Shown: one piece after another, positions 32,473 to 40,959 of the stretch | Position numbering within the stretch: position 1 is the first letter of the stretch | Layout: every line of letters begins with the position of its first letter | DNA from: Rubripirellula lacrimiformis | GTDB taxonomy: Bacteria; Planctomycetota; Planctomycetia; Pirellulales; Pirellulaceae | Direction of reading: 5' to 3' | NCBI RefSeq assembly: GCF_007741535.1 | Contig: NZ_CP036525.1 | Coordinates: 620,001 to 684,000 of the forward strand | Length of the DNA: 64,000 bases | Notes under the pieces: generated by a model | What the model was told of the DNA's origin: nothing | What the model saw: only the letters and a program-made list of their open reading frames with translations | Database searches by the model: none | Position numbers and translations under genes: made by a program

Positions 32473-34062
32473 ATGCATTCACGTTATCAAAGTACCGTTG
32501 CTGCATTGCTGGTCGGCGTTACCGGATGTGCTGGTTCCAGTGCCCATCGTATGGCGATGAATCCAACGTCTAGCGGGCCAGTCGCCGCAACCCAGCAGCA
32601 GATCCACGATGTCGAAACCGCGGATCTTTTGTCGCCAGTTAGCCTGGTCGGTTTTGCCGACGATTCATCGGCCGGCAACACCACCGCGTCAGATTCGGGA
32701 TCGCTTGGGGAAGCGGGGCTGAATGGTGCGAATCGGGTTGGTGAACAGGAACCGATGCCAATCGTGATCGACAGCACTCCATTCGTATCATCGGGCGGCG
32801 AATCACTGCAAGACGCGTGGGCGATGGCGGTCGCGGTCGATCAAAAACTGCAATCCAAAGCCAATGTGACCGGGGCCGCCGTCTACGCTCACCAAGCAGC
32901 CAAGTCGGCGCGAAACCCATCGCTGCGGACCTTCAATTCCTACACGGCACTGGATCGAGAGCCTGGGATTGGTGTCAACATTCCTGGACTCTCGTCACTC
33001 GGGTTTGGTTCACTTCCGATTGGCGAGAAAGACTTCTTTTCCTCCGCGACGCTGGCATCGGTCCCCCTGTACACCAGCGGGCGTATCAGCAGCACGATCG
33101 ACGCGACTTGTTCCAATGTGCACGCATCGCGATTCGATGAACGTTCCGAAACGCACGACCTGAAGATGGAAGTTGCCCAGGCGTACGTGGGTGTGTTGAA
33201 AGCCGAAAAGTTAGTCGAGGTTGCTCGCTTGAGCGTCACCACACTTGAAAAGCACCTCGTGGACGTCAGCGACTTGTTCGACGAGGGCGTGGTCGCTAAC
33301 AGCGATGTACTTGCCGTCAAGACAACCCTTTCCGGAGCTCGCGACAAGTATCTGCAAGCGAGCAACGGACTGGATCTTGCCAGTGCCGCCTACAATCGGT
33401 TGATCGGACGGAATCTGGATGCACCCGTATCGCTTGCCGAACTGACGACTTCGCAACCGACCAGCTCCGAAATTGCGGTTTCTGGACTACCCATTCAGGC
33501 TGGTCCGGATGAACTGGTCGCGATCGCTACGGCGCAACGATCGGAATTGCAGTCCGTTGCCCACAAATCCAACGCGCTTCGTCATCAAGCGAAACGCGAA
33601 CTCGCGGCGCTCGGACCGCAGGTTGGTGCTGCTGGTGGTTACAGTTTTCTGGAGAACGATAACTTAACTCACGAAGGATTTTGGTCCGCCTCGCTGCTGG
33701 CCGAATGGACCGTGTTTGACGGTGGAGTCGCTCGCAATAAGGCAGCCTCGCTGAGGCAACAGGCATCGGCGCTGGCTCGGTTGAAACGCGACTTGGAAAG
33801 CCGGATCGCACTGCAAGTGCGGCAAGCTTGGCTGAACCTGCAGAATGCGAATGATCGAATCAAAGTCGCCGAAGTGTCAGTCGAACAGGCCGAAGAGAAT
33901 CTGAAAGTCGCTCTCGATCGCTACCGAAAAGAGGTTGGGACGAACACCGAGGTGCTCGACGCGCAAACGTTGTTGGCGGAAACTCGCAACAACTATTTCG
34001 CAGCCACCTACGATGCCACGCTCGCCCGCGTGACGCTCGATCGTGCGACCGGCAGTCTGTAG
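32473..34062 (+). CDS. TolC-family outer membrane efflux lipoprotein
   Basis: A 529-residue protein. The first 19 residues are a lipoprotein signal with lipobox VTGC. After a low-complexity Ser/Thr/Gly-rich linker to about 105 the rest is the TolC fold: two repeats of helical barrel, with LKMEVAQAYVGVLKAEKLVEVARLSVTTLEKHL in the first and ALQVRQAWLNLQNANDRIKVAEVSVEQAEENLKVALDRYRKEVGTNTEVLDAQTLL in the second. It would form the outer membrane channel for the adaptor-ABC exporter that follows, making a tripartite pump. The long linker between lipid anchor and barrel is unusual. Confidence 0.88.
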   Translation: MHSRYQSTVAALLVGVTGCAGSSAHRMAMNPTSSGPVAATQQQIHDVETADLLSPVSLVGFADDSSAGNTTASDSGSLGEAGLNGANRVGEQEPMPIVIDSTPFVSSGGESLQDAWAMAVAVDQKLQSKANVTGAAVYAHQAAKSARNPSLRTFNSYTALDREPGIGVNIPGLSSLGFGSLPIGEKDFFSSATLASVPLYTSGRISSTIDATCSNVHASRFDERSETHDLKMEVAQAYVGVLKAEKLVEVARLSVTTLEKHLVDVSDLFDEGVVANSDVLAVKTTLSGARDKYLQASNGLDLASAAYNRLIGRNLDAPVSLAELTTSQPTSSEIAVSGLPIQAGPDELVAIATAQRSELQSVAHKSNALRHQAKRELAALGPQVGAAGGYSFLENDNLTHEGFWSASLLAEWTVFDGGVARNKAASLRQQASALARLKRDLESRIALQVRQAWLNLQNANDRIKVAEVSVEQAEENLKVALDRYRKEVGTNTEVLDAQTLLAETRNNYFAATYDATLARVTLDRATGSL

Positions 34063-34084
34063 CCGTCTTTCCGCTCTGAATGAC

Positions 34085-34107
34085 CGGGCAAATACGCTCA
34101 TTGCCCG
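34085..34107. terminator. hairpin after tolC (candidate terminator)
   Basis: CGGGCAA and TTGCCCG form a perfect 7-bp stem with a 9-base loop 22 bases after the tolC stop. There is no T-run, so it could also only stabilise the message. Confidence 0.35.
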
Positions 34108-34192
34108 CATGTGGGCGGCGGTGTTTCCTCGTGTCGGCGAAAAGCCGCCATAACGTGTGCGGTAGTGACCCTGATTGCCCCATGGTGACAAC

Positions 34193-34207
34193 GGCACGCG
34201 TTCTGCA
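34193..34207 (+). promoter_or_regulatory. sigma-54 promoter of the adaptor-ABC operon
   Basis: CGGCACGCGTTCTGC followed by AT: full GGCACG, CTGC at -12. Predicted start about 34219, leaving a leader of 216 bases before the ATG at 34435, the longest here. A TGTGC half-site lies at 34157-34161. The 372-base gap 34063-34434 contains nothing else I can support. Confidence 0.65.
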
Positions 34208-34434
34208 TCAGACGGTCATTGTTCGTCGTACTCGGACCAGACCAGTGCATCATTCGTTGTTGGACTTCTTTGGGGGGGAGTCGATTCTGTGAACGATCCA
34301 GTCGTCGAGGGGTCCTTCATTCGATCCACTACGCAAACCCCCAAGATTCCAACCGAGATGAATCACTGGGCGAAGCGCATGTGCAACTTCGTATCGAGCA
34401 ACGGCGATGGTTTCCGCAATCAGGATGCGTCGCG

Positions 34435-35544
34435 ATGGCGAAATTGTTCAAACGTGTTTTCATGCTGCTCCTGTTCGCAGGAATCGCATTTGCCGGGTAT
34501 TACGCTTGGGATCGTTGGGGGCGGGTCGAACCGTTGCCTGAGGGGTTGGTGCAAGCCAACGGTCGAATCGAAGGCGACCATATCACGGTCGCCAGCAAGT
34601 TTGCCGGCAAAATCAATCAGCTACTTGTTCGCGAAGGCGACAGCGTCAAGGCGGGCCAGGTATTGGCCCGGTTGGACAGCGAGCAAGTCAAAGCGAAGCT
34701 GCGACAGGCACAGCAAGCAATCGAAGCGGCTCGAGCCCAGCACCGCGCTGCCCAAACCGGGCTCGACCTGTTGAAAGAGGAGGTGCCGTTGATGATCGAC
34801 GCGGCGCAGGCTTCCTTGGAACACGCCAAGGCCGTCGTCGCCAAAGCACAAGCCGCCGAGCAGCAATCGGCCCGTGATGCATCCCGATTCACGGACTTGG
34901 CATCGCGTGGAACGATCGACAAACGCAAAGGCGAAGAGGCTCAGCTCGCTTGGACAGTCGCAAAAAACGATGTTCGTGTCGCTGAAACCGCGTTGACGCG
35001 TGCGGAAAAGCAACTGGCCGAAGCGAACTTGGGCAGTCGCCGCGTTCACGCCAAGGCTCAAGAAATCGAGGCTTTGGCCGCCCAGGTCGCTGGCGCCGAG
35101 GCCGTTCGAGACGAGGCCCAAAGCGTCCTGGACGACTTGACGATCACGGCCCCGGCCGATGGCGTTGTCACCACTCGCGTCGTCGACGCCGGTGAAATCG
35201 TTGCCGCCGGATCACCGCTGTTTGACCTGGTCAACTTGGATCGTCTGTATTTGAAAGTCTACGTGCCCGAAATTGAAATCGGCCATGTGCGTCTTCAATT
35301 GCCAGCTCGCATCCATACCGATGCGTATCCCGAAAAACCGTTCCCGGCCAAGGTTCTGTATGTGTCCTCGCGTGCCGAGTTTACTCCCAAAGAGGTTCAA
35401 ACGTCCGACGAACGCGTCAAACTTGTCTATGCCGTGAAGTTGTACTTGGACGAAAATCCCGAACATCAACTGACACCTGGTTTGCCAGCCGACGCAGTGA
35501 TTCGGTGGATGGAGGACACACCGTGGGCGAAACCGCAATGGTAG
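34435..35544 (+). CDS. HlyD-type membrane fusion protein
   Basis: A 369-residue adaptor with one N-terminal membrane anchor (VFMLLLFAGIAFAGYYAW) and lipoyl halves around a long coiled hairpin: VASKFAGKINQLLVREGDSVKAGQVLARLD (about 45-75), helices 80-220, then ITAPADGVVTTRVVDAGEIVAAGSPLFDLVNLD (about 230-265). It resembles YhiI/YbhG adaptors that serve ABC-2 exporters. AGGA precedes the ATG. The end overlaps the ATPase gene by 22 bases. Confidence 0.88.
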   Translation: MAKLFKRVFMLLLFAGIAFAGYYAWDRWGRVEPLPEGLVQANGRIEGDHITVASKFAGKINQLLVREGDSVKAGQVLARLDSEQVKAKLRQAQQAIEAARAQHRAAQTGLDLLKEEVPLMIDAAQASLEHAKAVVAKAQAAEQQSARDASRFTDLASRGTIDKRKGEEAQLAWTVAKNDVRVAETALTRAEKQLAEANLGSRRVHAKAQEIEALAAQVAGAEAVRDEAQSVLDDLTITAPADGVVTTRVVDAGEIVAAGSPLFDLVNLDRLYLKVYVPEIEIGHVRLQLPARIHTDAYPEKPFPAKVLYVSSRAEFTPKEVQTSDERVKLVYAVKLYLDENPEHQLTPGLPADAVIRWMEDTPWAKPQW

Positions 35545-37535
35545 GTGTCAACCGAAGTGATCCCCTGGATCACACTTCGGCATCGGTTCCCGAACCAATC
35601 GTTCGTGTCGCTGGGTTTCGAAAGTCCTATGGAAGCACCGTCGCTGTCGATGGCGTTGATCTGGAAATCGGACGTGGTGAAATCTATGGGCTGATTGGTC
35701 CCGATGGTGCCGGGAAAAGCAGTCTGATGAAGGCCGTTGCCGGGGTGCTGACGTACGACAGCGGAACACTGGACGTGTTCGGTACACGCGTCGACTCGGA
35801 ACGATCCGCCGAGGCGATCAAGGACCGTATCGGTCTGATGCCGCAAGGTTTGGGGTTGAACTTGTACGCGGATTTATCGATCGAAGAAAATGTGGACTTC
35901 TTTGGGCAAATCCGACTGGTTCCCGACAAGGTGCTTCAGCAGCGAAAGAAACGTCTGTTGGGAATGACACGACTGGACAAGTTTCGCGACCGAGCCATGA
36001 AGAATTTGTCGGGCGGGATGAAGCAAAAGTTGGGGCTTGTGTGTTGTCTGATCCATCATCCACAGCTGGTCATCTTGGACGAGCCGACAACGGGGGTGGA
36101 TCCCGTGTCCCGCCGGGATTTCTGGAGCATTCTGGCTCAGTTACTTCGCGAGGAGCAAATCACCGCACTGGTGTCCACCGCTTACATGGACGAAGCCACC
36201 CGCTTTCACCACGCGGCTCTGTTGTTCGACGGCAAGGTGCTCGCGCGTGGTGAGCCGAGCGAAATCGCGGCGTTGGTGCCGGGGCGTATCGTTCAAACAA
36301 AGGCAGAACCGCAGGCAGAAGCGTTTGCATTGTTGAAGCAGAATTTTCCTCAATCCGAAGCGGTCGGTCCGTGGCTGCGTGTCTTCGTCGATGACGCAGA
36401 CGATCAACAAGCCAAAGACGCTGTCACCGCCCGCATCGCAGACTTTTCGCCGCAGCAAATGCATGTCGCGGAACCCGATTTGGAAGACGTGTTCATCGCG
36501 TTGCTGCGAAGACGTGGATTGACCGACCAGGATGAAACAAAATTCACCAGTCAGGTTCCGCAATCCAACGCTCGGCATGACGACGGGCTCGCCATCGAGG
36601 CGAACGATTTGGTGCGACAGTTTGGAACCTTCAAAGCCGTCGACCGCGTCAATTTTCGTGTTGCACAAGGCGAGATCTTTGGATTGCTTGGTGCCAACGG
36701 AGCGGGCAAGACAACGGTCATCAAGATGCTGACCGGATTGCTGCCGCCGACCGCTGGAACGGGCCGAGTCGCCGGCGCCGACATGCGTCGTGCCGGTCAA
36801 GCGATCAAGGAACGAATCGGCTACATGTCCCAAGCGTTCTCGTTGTATCAAGATCTAAGCGTCGTCGAGAATATTCGACTGTATGCGGGGATCTATGGGC
36901 TTTCACGACGGGTGGCACGGGAACGAACCGATTGGATCATCCACATGGCCGGACTTGTGGGACGCGAGAAAGCATTGTCGGGAAGTCTTCCCATGGGTGT
37001 TCGCCAACGCTTGGCCATCGGTTGCGCATTGGTTCACCGGCCCCAAGTGCTGTTTCTGGACGAACCGACATCGGGAGTTGATCCGATCGGACGCCGGCGT
37101 TTGTGGGACATCATTTTCGATCTGTCTCGCAATGAAAACGTCGCGATTCTGGTCACCACGCACTACATGAGCGAAGCGGAACACTGCGATCATATTGCGA
37201 TGATGTATGCGGGCAGGGTGTTCGCCGATGCATCGCCAACGGAACTCAAAGCCAGCCTTCGCGAAGAATCCGGCCAGCTTTTGGAAGTCACCACCGACAA
37301 CCCGCTTGCCGCGTTGGATGTGATGAAATCGGGGGGATTCGCAGGCGTTTCCTTATTTGGAAACCGTATCCACTTGCTTGCCCCCGACCCCGACCAAGCC
37401 GAGCAACGTGTCCGAAAAGTCCTTGCCGACAACGACATTCACGTGTTGGCGGTTTCGGAACAACCGTTGACGATGGAAGACGTGTTCGTCAACCGTGTCC
37501 TGGCCCTCGAGAAAGCGGATGAGGGGAAGAAGTGA
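35523..37535 (+). CDS. ABC transporter ATPase with two nucleotide-binding domains
   Basis: A 670-residue protein with two complete ATPase domains in tandem. First (about 25-300): Walker A GPDGAGKSSLM, signature LSGGMKQKLGL, Walker B LVILDEPTTGVD. Second (about 350-655): GANGAGKTTVIK, signature-like SGSLPMGVRQRLAIG (degenerate, LSGG lost), Walker B VLFLDEPTSGVD. Such YbhF/YhiH-like double ATPases energise a pair of ABC-2 permeases. The GTG start at 35523 has GGAGG eight bases before it, inside the adaptor gene; an ATG at 35505 is less well supported. Confidence 0.88.
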   Translation: MGETAMVGVNRSDPLDHTSASVPEPIVRVAGFRKSYGSTVAVDGVDLEIGRGEIYGLIGPDGAGKSSLMKAVAGVLTYDSGTLDVFGTRVDSERSAEAIKDRIGLMPQGLGLNLYADLSIEENVDFFGQIRLVPDKVLQQRKKRLLGMTRLDKFRDRAMKNLSGGMKQKLGLVCCLIHHPQLVILDEPTTGVDPVSRRDFWSILAQLLREEQITALVSTAYMDEATRFHHAALLFDGKVLARGEPSEIAALVPGRIVQTKAEPQAEAFALLKQNFPQSEAVGPWLRVFVDDADDQQAKDAVTARIADFSPQQMHVAEPDLEDVFIALLRRRGLTDQDETKFTSQVPQSNARHDDGLAIEANDLVRQFGTFKAVDRVNFRVAQGEIFGLLGANGAGKTTVIKMLTGLLPPTAGTGRVAGADMRRAGQAIKERIGYMSQAFSLYQDLSVVENIRLYAGIYGLSRRVARERTDWIIHMAGLVGREKALSGSLPMGVRQRLAIGCALVHRPQVLFLDEPTSGVDPIGRRRLWDIIFDLSRNENVAILVTTHYMSEAEHCDHIAMMYAGRVFADASPTELKASLREESGQLLEVTTDNPLAALDVMKSGGFAGVSLFGNRIHLLAPDPDQAEQRVRKVLADNDIHVLAVSEQPLTMEDVFVNRVLALEKADEGKK

Positions 37536-38686
37536 ACATTCGACGCGTTGCCGCCGTTGCATCAAAAGAGTGGCGAGAAATCGTTCGCGACCGGATGTTC
37601 CTTGCGCTCACATTCCTGGTGCCAGTGTCGCTAATGCTGGTGGTTGGCTATGGGTTGTCGCTGGATGTGGAAGACATTCCGTTGGCGATTGTCGATCGTG
37701 ACGGAACCAACCTCAGCCGCGAATATGCATACCGTTATATCGACTCGCGTTACTTTGACTTCCAAGGGTATGCGCTGGATCGTCATGATCTGCCACCGCT
37801 ACTGGCAGACAACAAAATTCGCGCCGCCATCATTATCCCCGAGAACTTTCAGCGGGAACTTTTGCACGGCCGCCCGGTCGTGGTGCAAACGTTGATCGAT
37901 GGAACGTTCCCGTTTCGTGCCCAGACCACCAAGGGCTACGTGCTGGCGATGAACACCGACTTTTCTAGCGAAATGATCGCATCGTTCATCTCAAAGAAAC
38001 GAGGGATTCCGCTCGCCCAAGCCGTCACCTCCATTCGTCCGGTGAAGTTGGAATCGCGGTATCTGTACAACCAGAGTATGAAAAGCGATTGGGCACTGGC
38101 GCCGCGGTTGATCATGGTGATCCTGATGATGACGCCTCCGTTCTATACGGCGCTGGGGATCGTTCGCGAGAAAGAACGCGGTTCGATCTACAACATCTAC
38201 TCATCGACGGTCACTCGTCTGGAATTCCTGTTCGGCAAGCTGATTCCCTACGTTGGGATTTCATCTGCCAACGCAGTGATCCTGTGGCTGATCGCGACTC
38301 AAATGTTTGGTGCACCGTTCAAGGGAAGCCTGTTGTTCTTCATTCCAGCGACGCTGCTGTACATCATCTGCACCACGGGGTTGGGACTGGTTGTTTCGGT
38401 TCTGGTGCGTACCCAAGTCGCCGCAATGGTGGTGACGTTCATTGTGACGGTGATCCCATCAATGCTCTATTCGGGAGTCATTGTGCCGATCTCGTCACTG
38501 AGTGAAACGGCTCAGGTGACCGCTCACGCACTGCCCGCAATGTACTACACAAACATCATTGTTGGTGCGTTCATGAAGGGCGTCGGCCTGCGGGAACTTT
38601 GGGTCGACGTGCTTGTCTTGGCCGTCTACGCGGTTGGATTGATGACGATCGGATATCGGATGTTCCACAAGAGGCCGACCACATGA
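37532..38686 (+). CDS. ABC-2 type permease (first of a pair)
   Basis: A 384-residue permease. One helix near 22-45, a periplasmic domain to about 175, then five helices (about 180-205, 230-255, 265-290, 295-320, 350-370) as in YbhS/YhhJ drug or lipid exporters. GTG start overlapping the ATPase stop by four bases; the end overlaps the next permease by four. The conserved EKERGSIYNIYSS stretch after the second helix is typical. Cargo unknown. Confidence 0.88.
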   Translation: MNIRRVAAVASKEWREIVRDRMFLALTFLVPVSLMLVVGYGLSLDVEDIPLAIVDRDGTNLSREYAYRYIDSRYFDFQGYALDRHDLPPLLADNKIRAAIIIPENFQRELLHGRPVVVQTLIDGTFPFRAQTTKGYVLAMNTDFSSEMIASFISKKRGIPLAQAVTSIRPVKLESRYLYNQSMKSDWALAPRLIMVILMMTPPFYTALGIVREKERGSIYNIYSSTVTRLEFLFGKLIPYVGISSANAVILWLIATQMFGAPFKGSLLFFIPATLLYIICTTGLGLVVSVLVRTQVAAMVVTFIVTVIPSMLYSGVIVPISSLSETAQVTAHALPAMYYTNIIVGAFMKGVGLRELWVDVLVLAVYAVGLMTIGYRMFHKRPTT

Positions 38687-39909
38687 ACGACGCATCGTCA
38701 GGGAATCTGCAGGTACCGCCGCAGGACACCGAATCATCAAGCGAAACCAAACGCACCCGTCGCGTCCGCACATTTATCGTGTGGTGGAATCGGATGCGCG
38801 TGATGACGATCAAAGAGTATCTGCAACTGTATCGTGATCGCATTCTGATCGTGTTCATGATCTACGCATTCACTGCAGAAGTGTTCCTGGCTGGGTCAGG
38901 GGTCAGCATGCAGCTTCGCAACGCATCCTTGTGGGTTCATGATTCAGACCACAGTTTCGCTTCGCGAGAATTGATCCACCGGTTTCGACCGCCCCAGTTC
39001 AGCATCGATGGCGAAGTTCTCAATCACGGCGAAAGCGTCGATTTGCTTGATCGCGGGGAAGCAATGATGGTGCTGGACATTCCGCCTCAATTCCAGGAAT
39101 CGTTGCTGGCCGGTGAAACTGCCAACGTGCAACTACAGATTGACACCTCGAATCCTGTCTTGGGGTTTCTGGCGACCAGTTACGGCGAACAGATTGTCGG
39201 ACAGTACGGGATCGAAGCTGCGATGCAGCGAGAAGGCATTGGTTTGAACGCACAGGCGGCGCCCATCATCCGCGAAGAACACCGTGTCTGGTATAACGCA
39301 AATCAGAACGACGCGTGGTTCATGTCCGTCGTCGAAATGCTGAACGTGATTACGATGTTTGCGATTCTGCTTCCCGCGTCGGCGATGGCGCGAGAAAAAG
39401 AACGCGGCACGGTCGAACAGTTACTGGTTTCGCCACTGTCCACCTTTCAAATGATGTTTCCCAAAGTGCTGGCGATGACCAGCGTGATCCTATTGGGCAC
39501 TTTCATCACGATTCATTTGATTCTGCAACCGTGTTTTGGCGTTCCGTTTCGCGGCAGTTTGACGTTGTTCATGTTCGTGACTGCGATCTACGTCTTTGCG
39601 ACCGCGGGGATCGGAATGCTGCTCGCTACGATTGCTCGGAACCTTGCCCAGGTTGGAATGCTGACCGCTTTGATTTTCATCCCGATGGTGTTTCTATCGG
39701 GGGCCTGGACGCCACCGGAGAATATGCCGGCGATTCTGCGTGCGGTGAGCGCGGTGGCGCCTTTGCACCATTACATTGACGCCAGCCTTGGCATCATGCT
39801 GAAAGGGTCCGGTGTGGGGCTGTTGTGGGATTCCATCCTGTCGATTGGCTTGTTCGGTGCCGCCATCTACGGACTAAGTATGGGCTATTTTCGACGACAA
39901 TTCGGCTGA
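38683..39909 (+). CDS. ABC-2 type permease (second of a pair)
   Basis: A 408-residue permease of the same fold, with a 45-residue polar N-terminal extension before the first helix (about 50-75). The REKERGTVEQLLVSPLSTFQMMFPKVL stretch is the typical cytoplasmic loop. Five helices close the protein. The start at 38683 (ATGA overlap) is preferred over longer frames. Together with the preceding genes it forms the last part of an adaptor-ATPase-permease-permease operon whose outer channel is probably the TolC protein at 32473. Confidence 0.88.
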   Translation: MNDASSGNLQVPPQDTESSSETKRTRRVRTFIVWWNRMRVMTIKEYLQLYRDRILIVFMIYAFTAEVFLAGSGVSMQLRNASLWVHDSDHSFASRELIHRFRPPQFSIDGEVLNHGESVDLLDRGEAMMVLDIPPQFQESLLAGETANVQLQIDTSNPVLGFLATSYGEQIVGQYGIEAAMQREGIGLNAQAAPIIREEHRVWYNANQNDAWFMSVVEMLNVITMFAILLPASAMAREKERGTVEQLLVSPLSTFQMMFPKVLAMTSVILLGTFITIHLILQPCFGVPFRGSLTLFMFVTAIYVFATAGIGMLLATIARNLAQVGMLTALIFIPMVFLSGAWTPPENMPAILRAVSAVAPLHHYIDASLGIMLKGSGVGLLWDSILSIGLFGAAIYGLSMGYFRRQFG

Positions 39910-39986
39910 TCTCCCATGCATCGCGACCTGATTTCTGCGCCATTCGAGATCCGTCCATTCACCCCAACACCCCAAGAAGAATTGAA

Positions 39987-40064
39987 ATGGGAATTCGATA
40001 CGCCGTCCAAATGAAATGCGAGCCCAACATCTGGGACGCCATGGTTCTAAGTAAAGGAGCCTAG
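39987..40064 (+). CDS. possible 25-codon leader peptide
   Basis: A short frame (MGIRYAVQMKCEPNIWDAMVLSKGA) whose last codons contain the AAAGGAG ribosome site of the next gene and whose stop is two bases before that gene's ATG. Such an overlap could couple translation. Coding is not proven; there is only an AAGAAG stretch as possible ribosome site. Confidence 0.3.
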   Translation: MGIRYAVQMKCEPNIWDAMVLSKGA

Positions 40065-40066
40065 CG

Positions 40067-40801
40067 ATGTCTGAATTGCATTCGGAAGATTTAAGCGACC
40101 AATCACCCATCGGAAGATGGGTCGCCCAGCATCCGGAAACGGCTCAAATCTTCGAGACATTGAAGATCGACTACTTTGGTAGCGGTGACGAACCGCTGGA
40201 CGTTGTCTGTCGCCGGAACGGATTGGATGGACTACGCGTTCATTCATTGTTGCAACGCACCATTGCTCACATTGACGATGGGAACATGGATGATTGGCTG
40301 CGTGCACCCCTAGCGGATCTATGCGACAACATTGAACAGACTCATCACGCGTTCCTGAAAAACTCCCTGCCGACGGTCACTTCATTGCTGGCCGCGGTGA
40401 TTGAACGTCACGGCGACGACCACCCTGAATTGTTGAGAGTTCACGAGTTTTTCGGAACGTGGAGAGACGAGACTTTGGAAGTGATGCGGGAGGAGGAGCG
40501 GTCGTTGTTTCCCGCCATTCGGCTGATGGAGAGCCAAGGCAAAGGTGGTGGGCGTGATTGGCGTGGGATCGCCAAGTTGATTCGGCGTATCGGATTCGAA
40601 CACCAAGACATCGGCGATGCGTTACGCAAGGCCCGTGATGCATCGGGGAACTACGCTGAACCACCAGATGCAAGTCCCGCTTATCGACAGTTATTGGGGT
40701 TGCTTCGACGAATCGAAGCCGACGTTCGCCATCATGTCCACAAAGAAGAATTCATTCTGTTCCCGCGAGTGCTGAAATTGGCACGGCAGGACGTTGGTTG
40801 A
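40067..40801 (+). CDS. RIC/YtfE-like hemerythrin protein with altered DUF542 domain
   Basis: A 244-residue protein. Residues about 10-65 resemble the DUF542 domain of iron-sulfur repair proteins (ScdA/YtfE), but where these have the cysteine pair after LGIDYCCGG this one reads LKIDYFGSGDEPLDVVC, so the pair is lost. Residues about 80-240 are a hemerythrin-like di-iron domain with ligand candidates in IEQTHHAFL, RVHEFFG, EEERSLFPAI, FEHQDIGDAL and HHVHKEEFILFP. It may sense or repair damage from NO or oxygen at iron centres. AAAGGAG precedes the ATG. It stands between two transport/regulatory units and converges with activator 2. Confidence 0.83.
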   Translation: MSELHSEDLSDQSPIGRWVAQHPETAQIFETLKIDYFGSGDEPLDVVCRRNGLDGLRVHSLLQRTIAHIDDGNMDDWLRAPLADLCDNIEQTHHAFLKNSLPTVTSLLAAVIERHGDDHPELLRVHEFFGTWRDETLEVMREEERSLFPAIRLMESQGKGGGRDWRGIAKLIRRIGFEHQDIGDALRKARDASGNYAEPPDASPAYRQLLGLLRRIEADVRHHVHKEEFILFPRVLKLARQDVG

Positions 40802-40929
40802 TCAGTTGATTTTCCCTTGGATGCAACCATCAGGCGGCACTCTTGGAAACGATCGGGCGTTGGCGATCGGGCGTGAAATGTTCCAGTAACTTGCTGGAAA
40901 ATGGGTCTTCGAGTCGGATCCGCAGGGAA

Positions 40930-40958
40930 ATCGCCGCTGAATGCATCCACGCGGCGAT
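40930..40958. terminator. hairpin between convergent genes (candidate terminator)
   Basis: ATCGCCGC and GCGGCGAT form a perfect 8-bp stem with a 13-base loop directly behind the stop of activator 2. Only three T follow on the minus strand. A second small stem (TTCCAG/CTGGAA) lies just before it. Confidence 0.4.
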
Positions 40959-40959
40959 G

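Noticed and set aside
39988-40005. Possible sigma-54 element upstream of the RIC-like gene (GG and GC at correct spacing)
   Set aside because: The bases between and around (GGAAT, ACGC) match neither box; the spacing alone is expected by chance.
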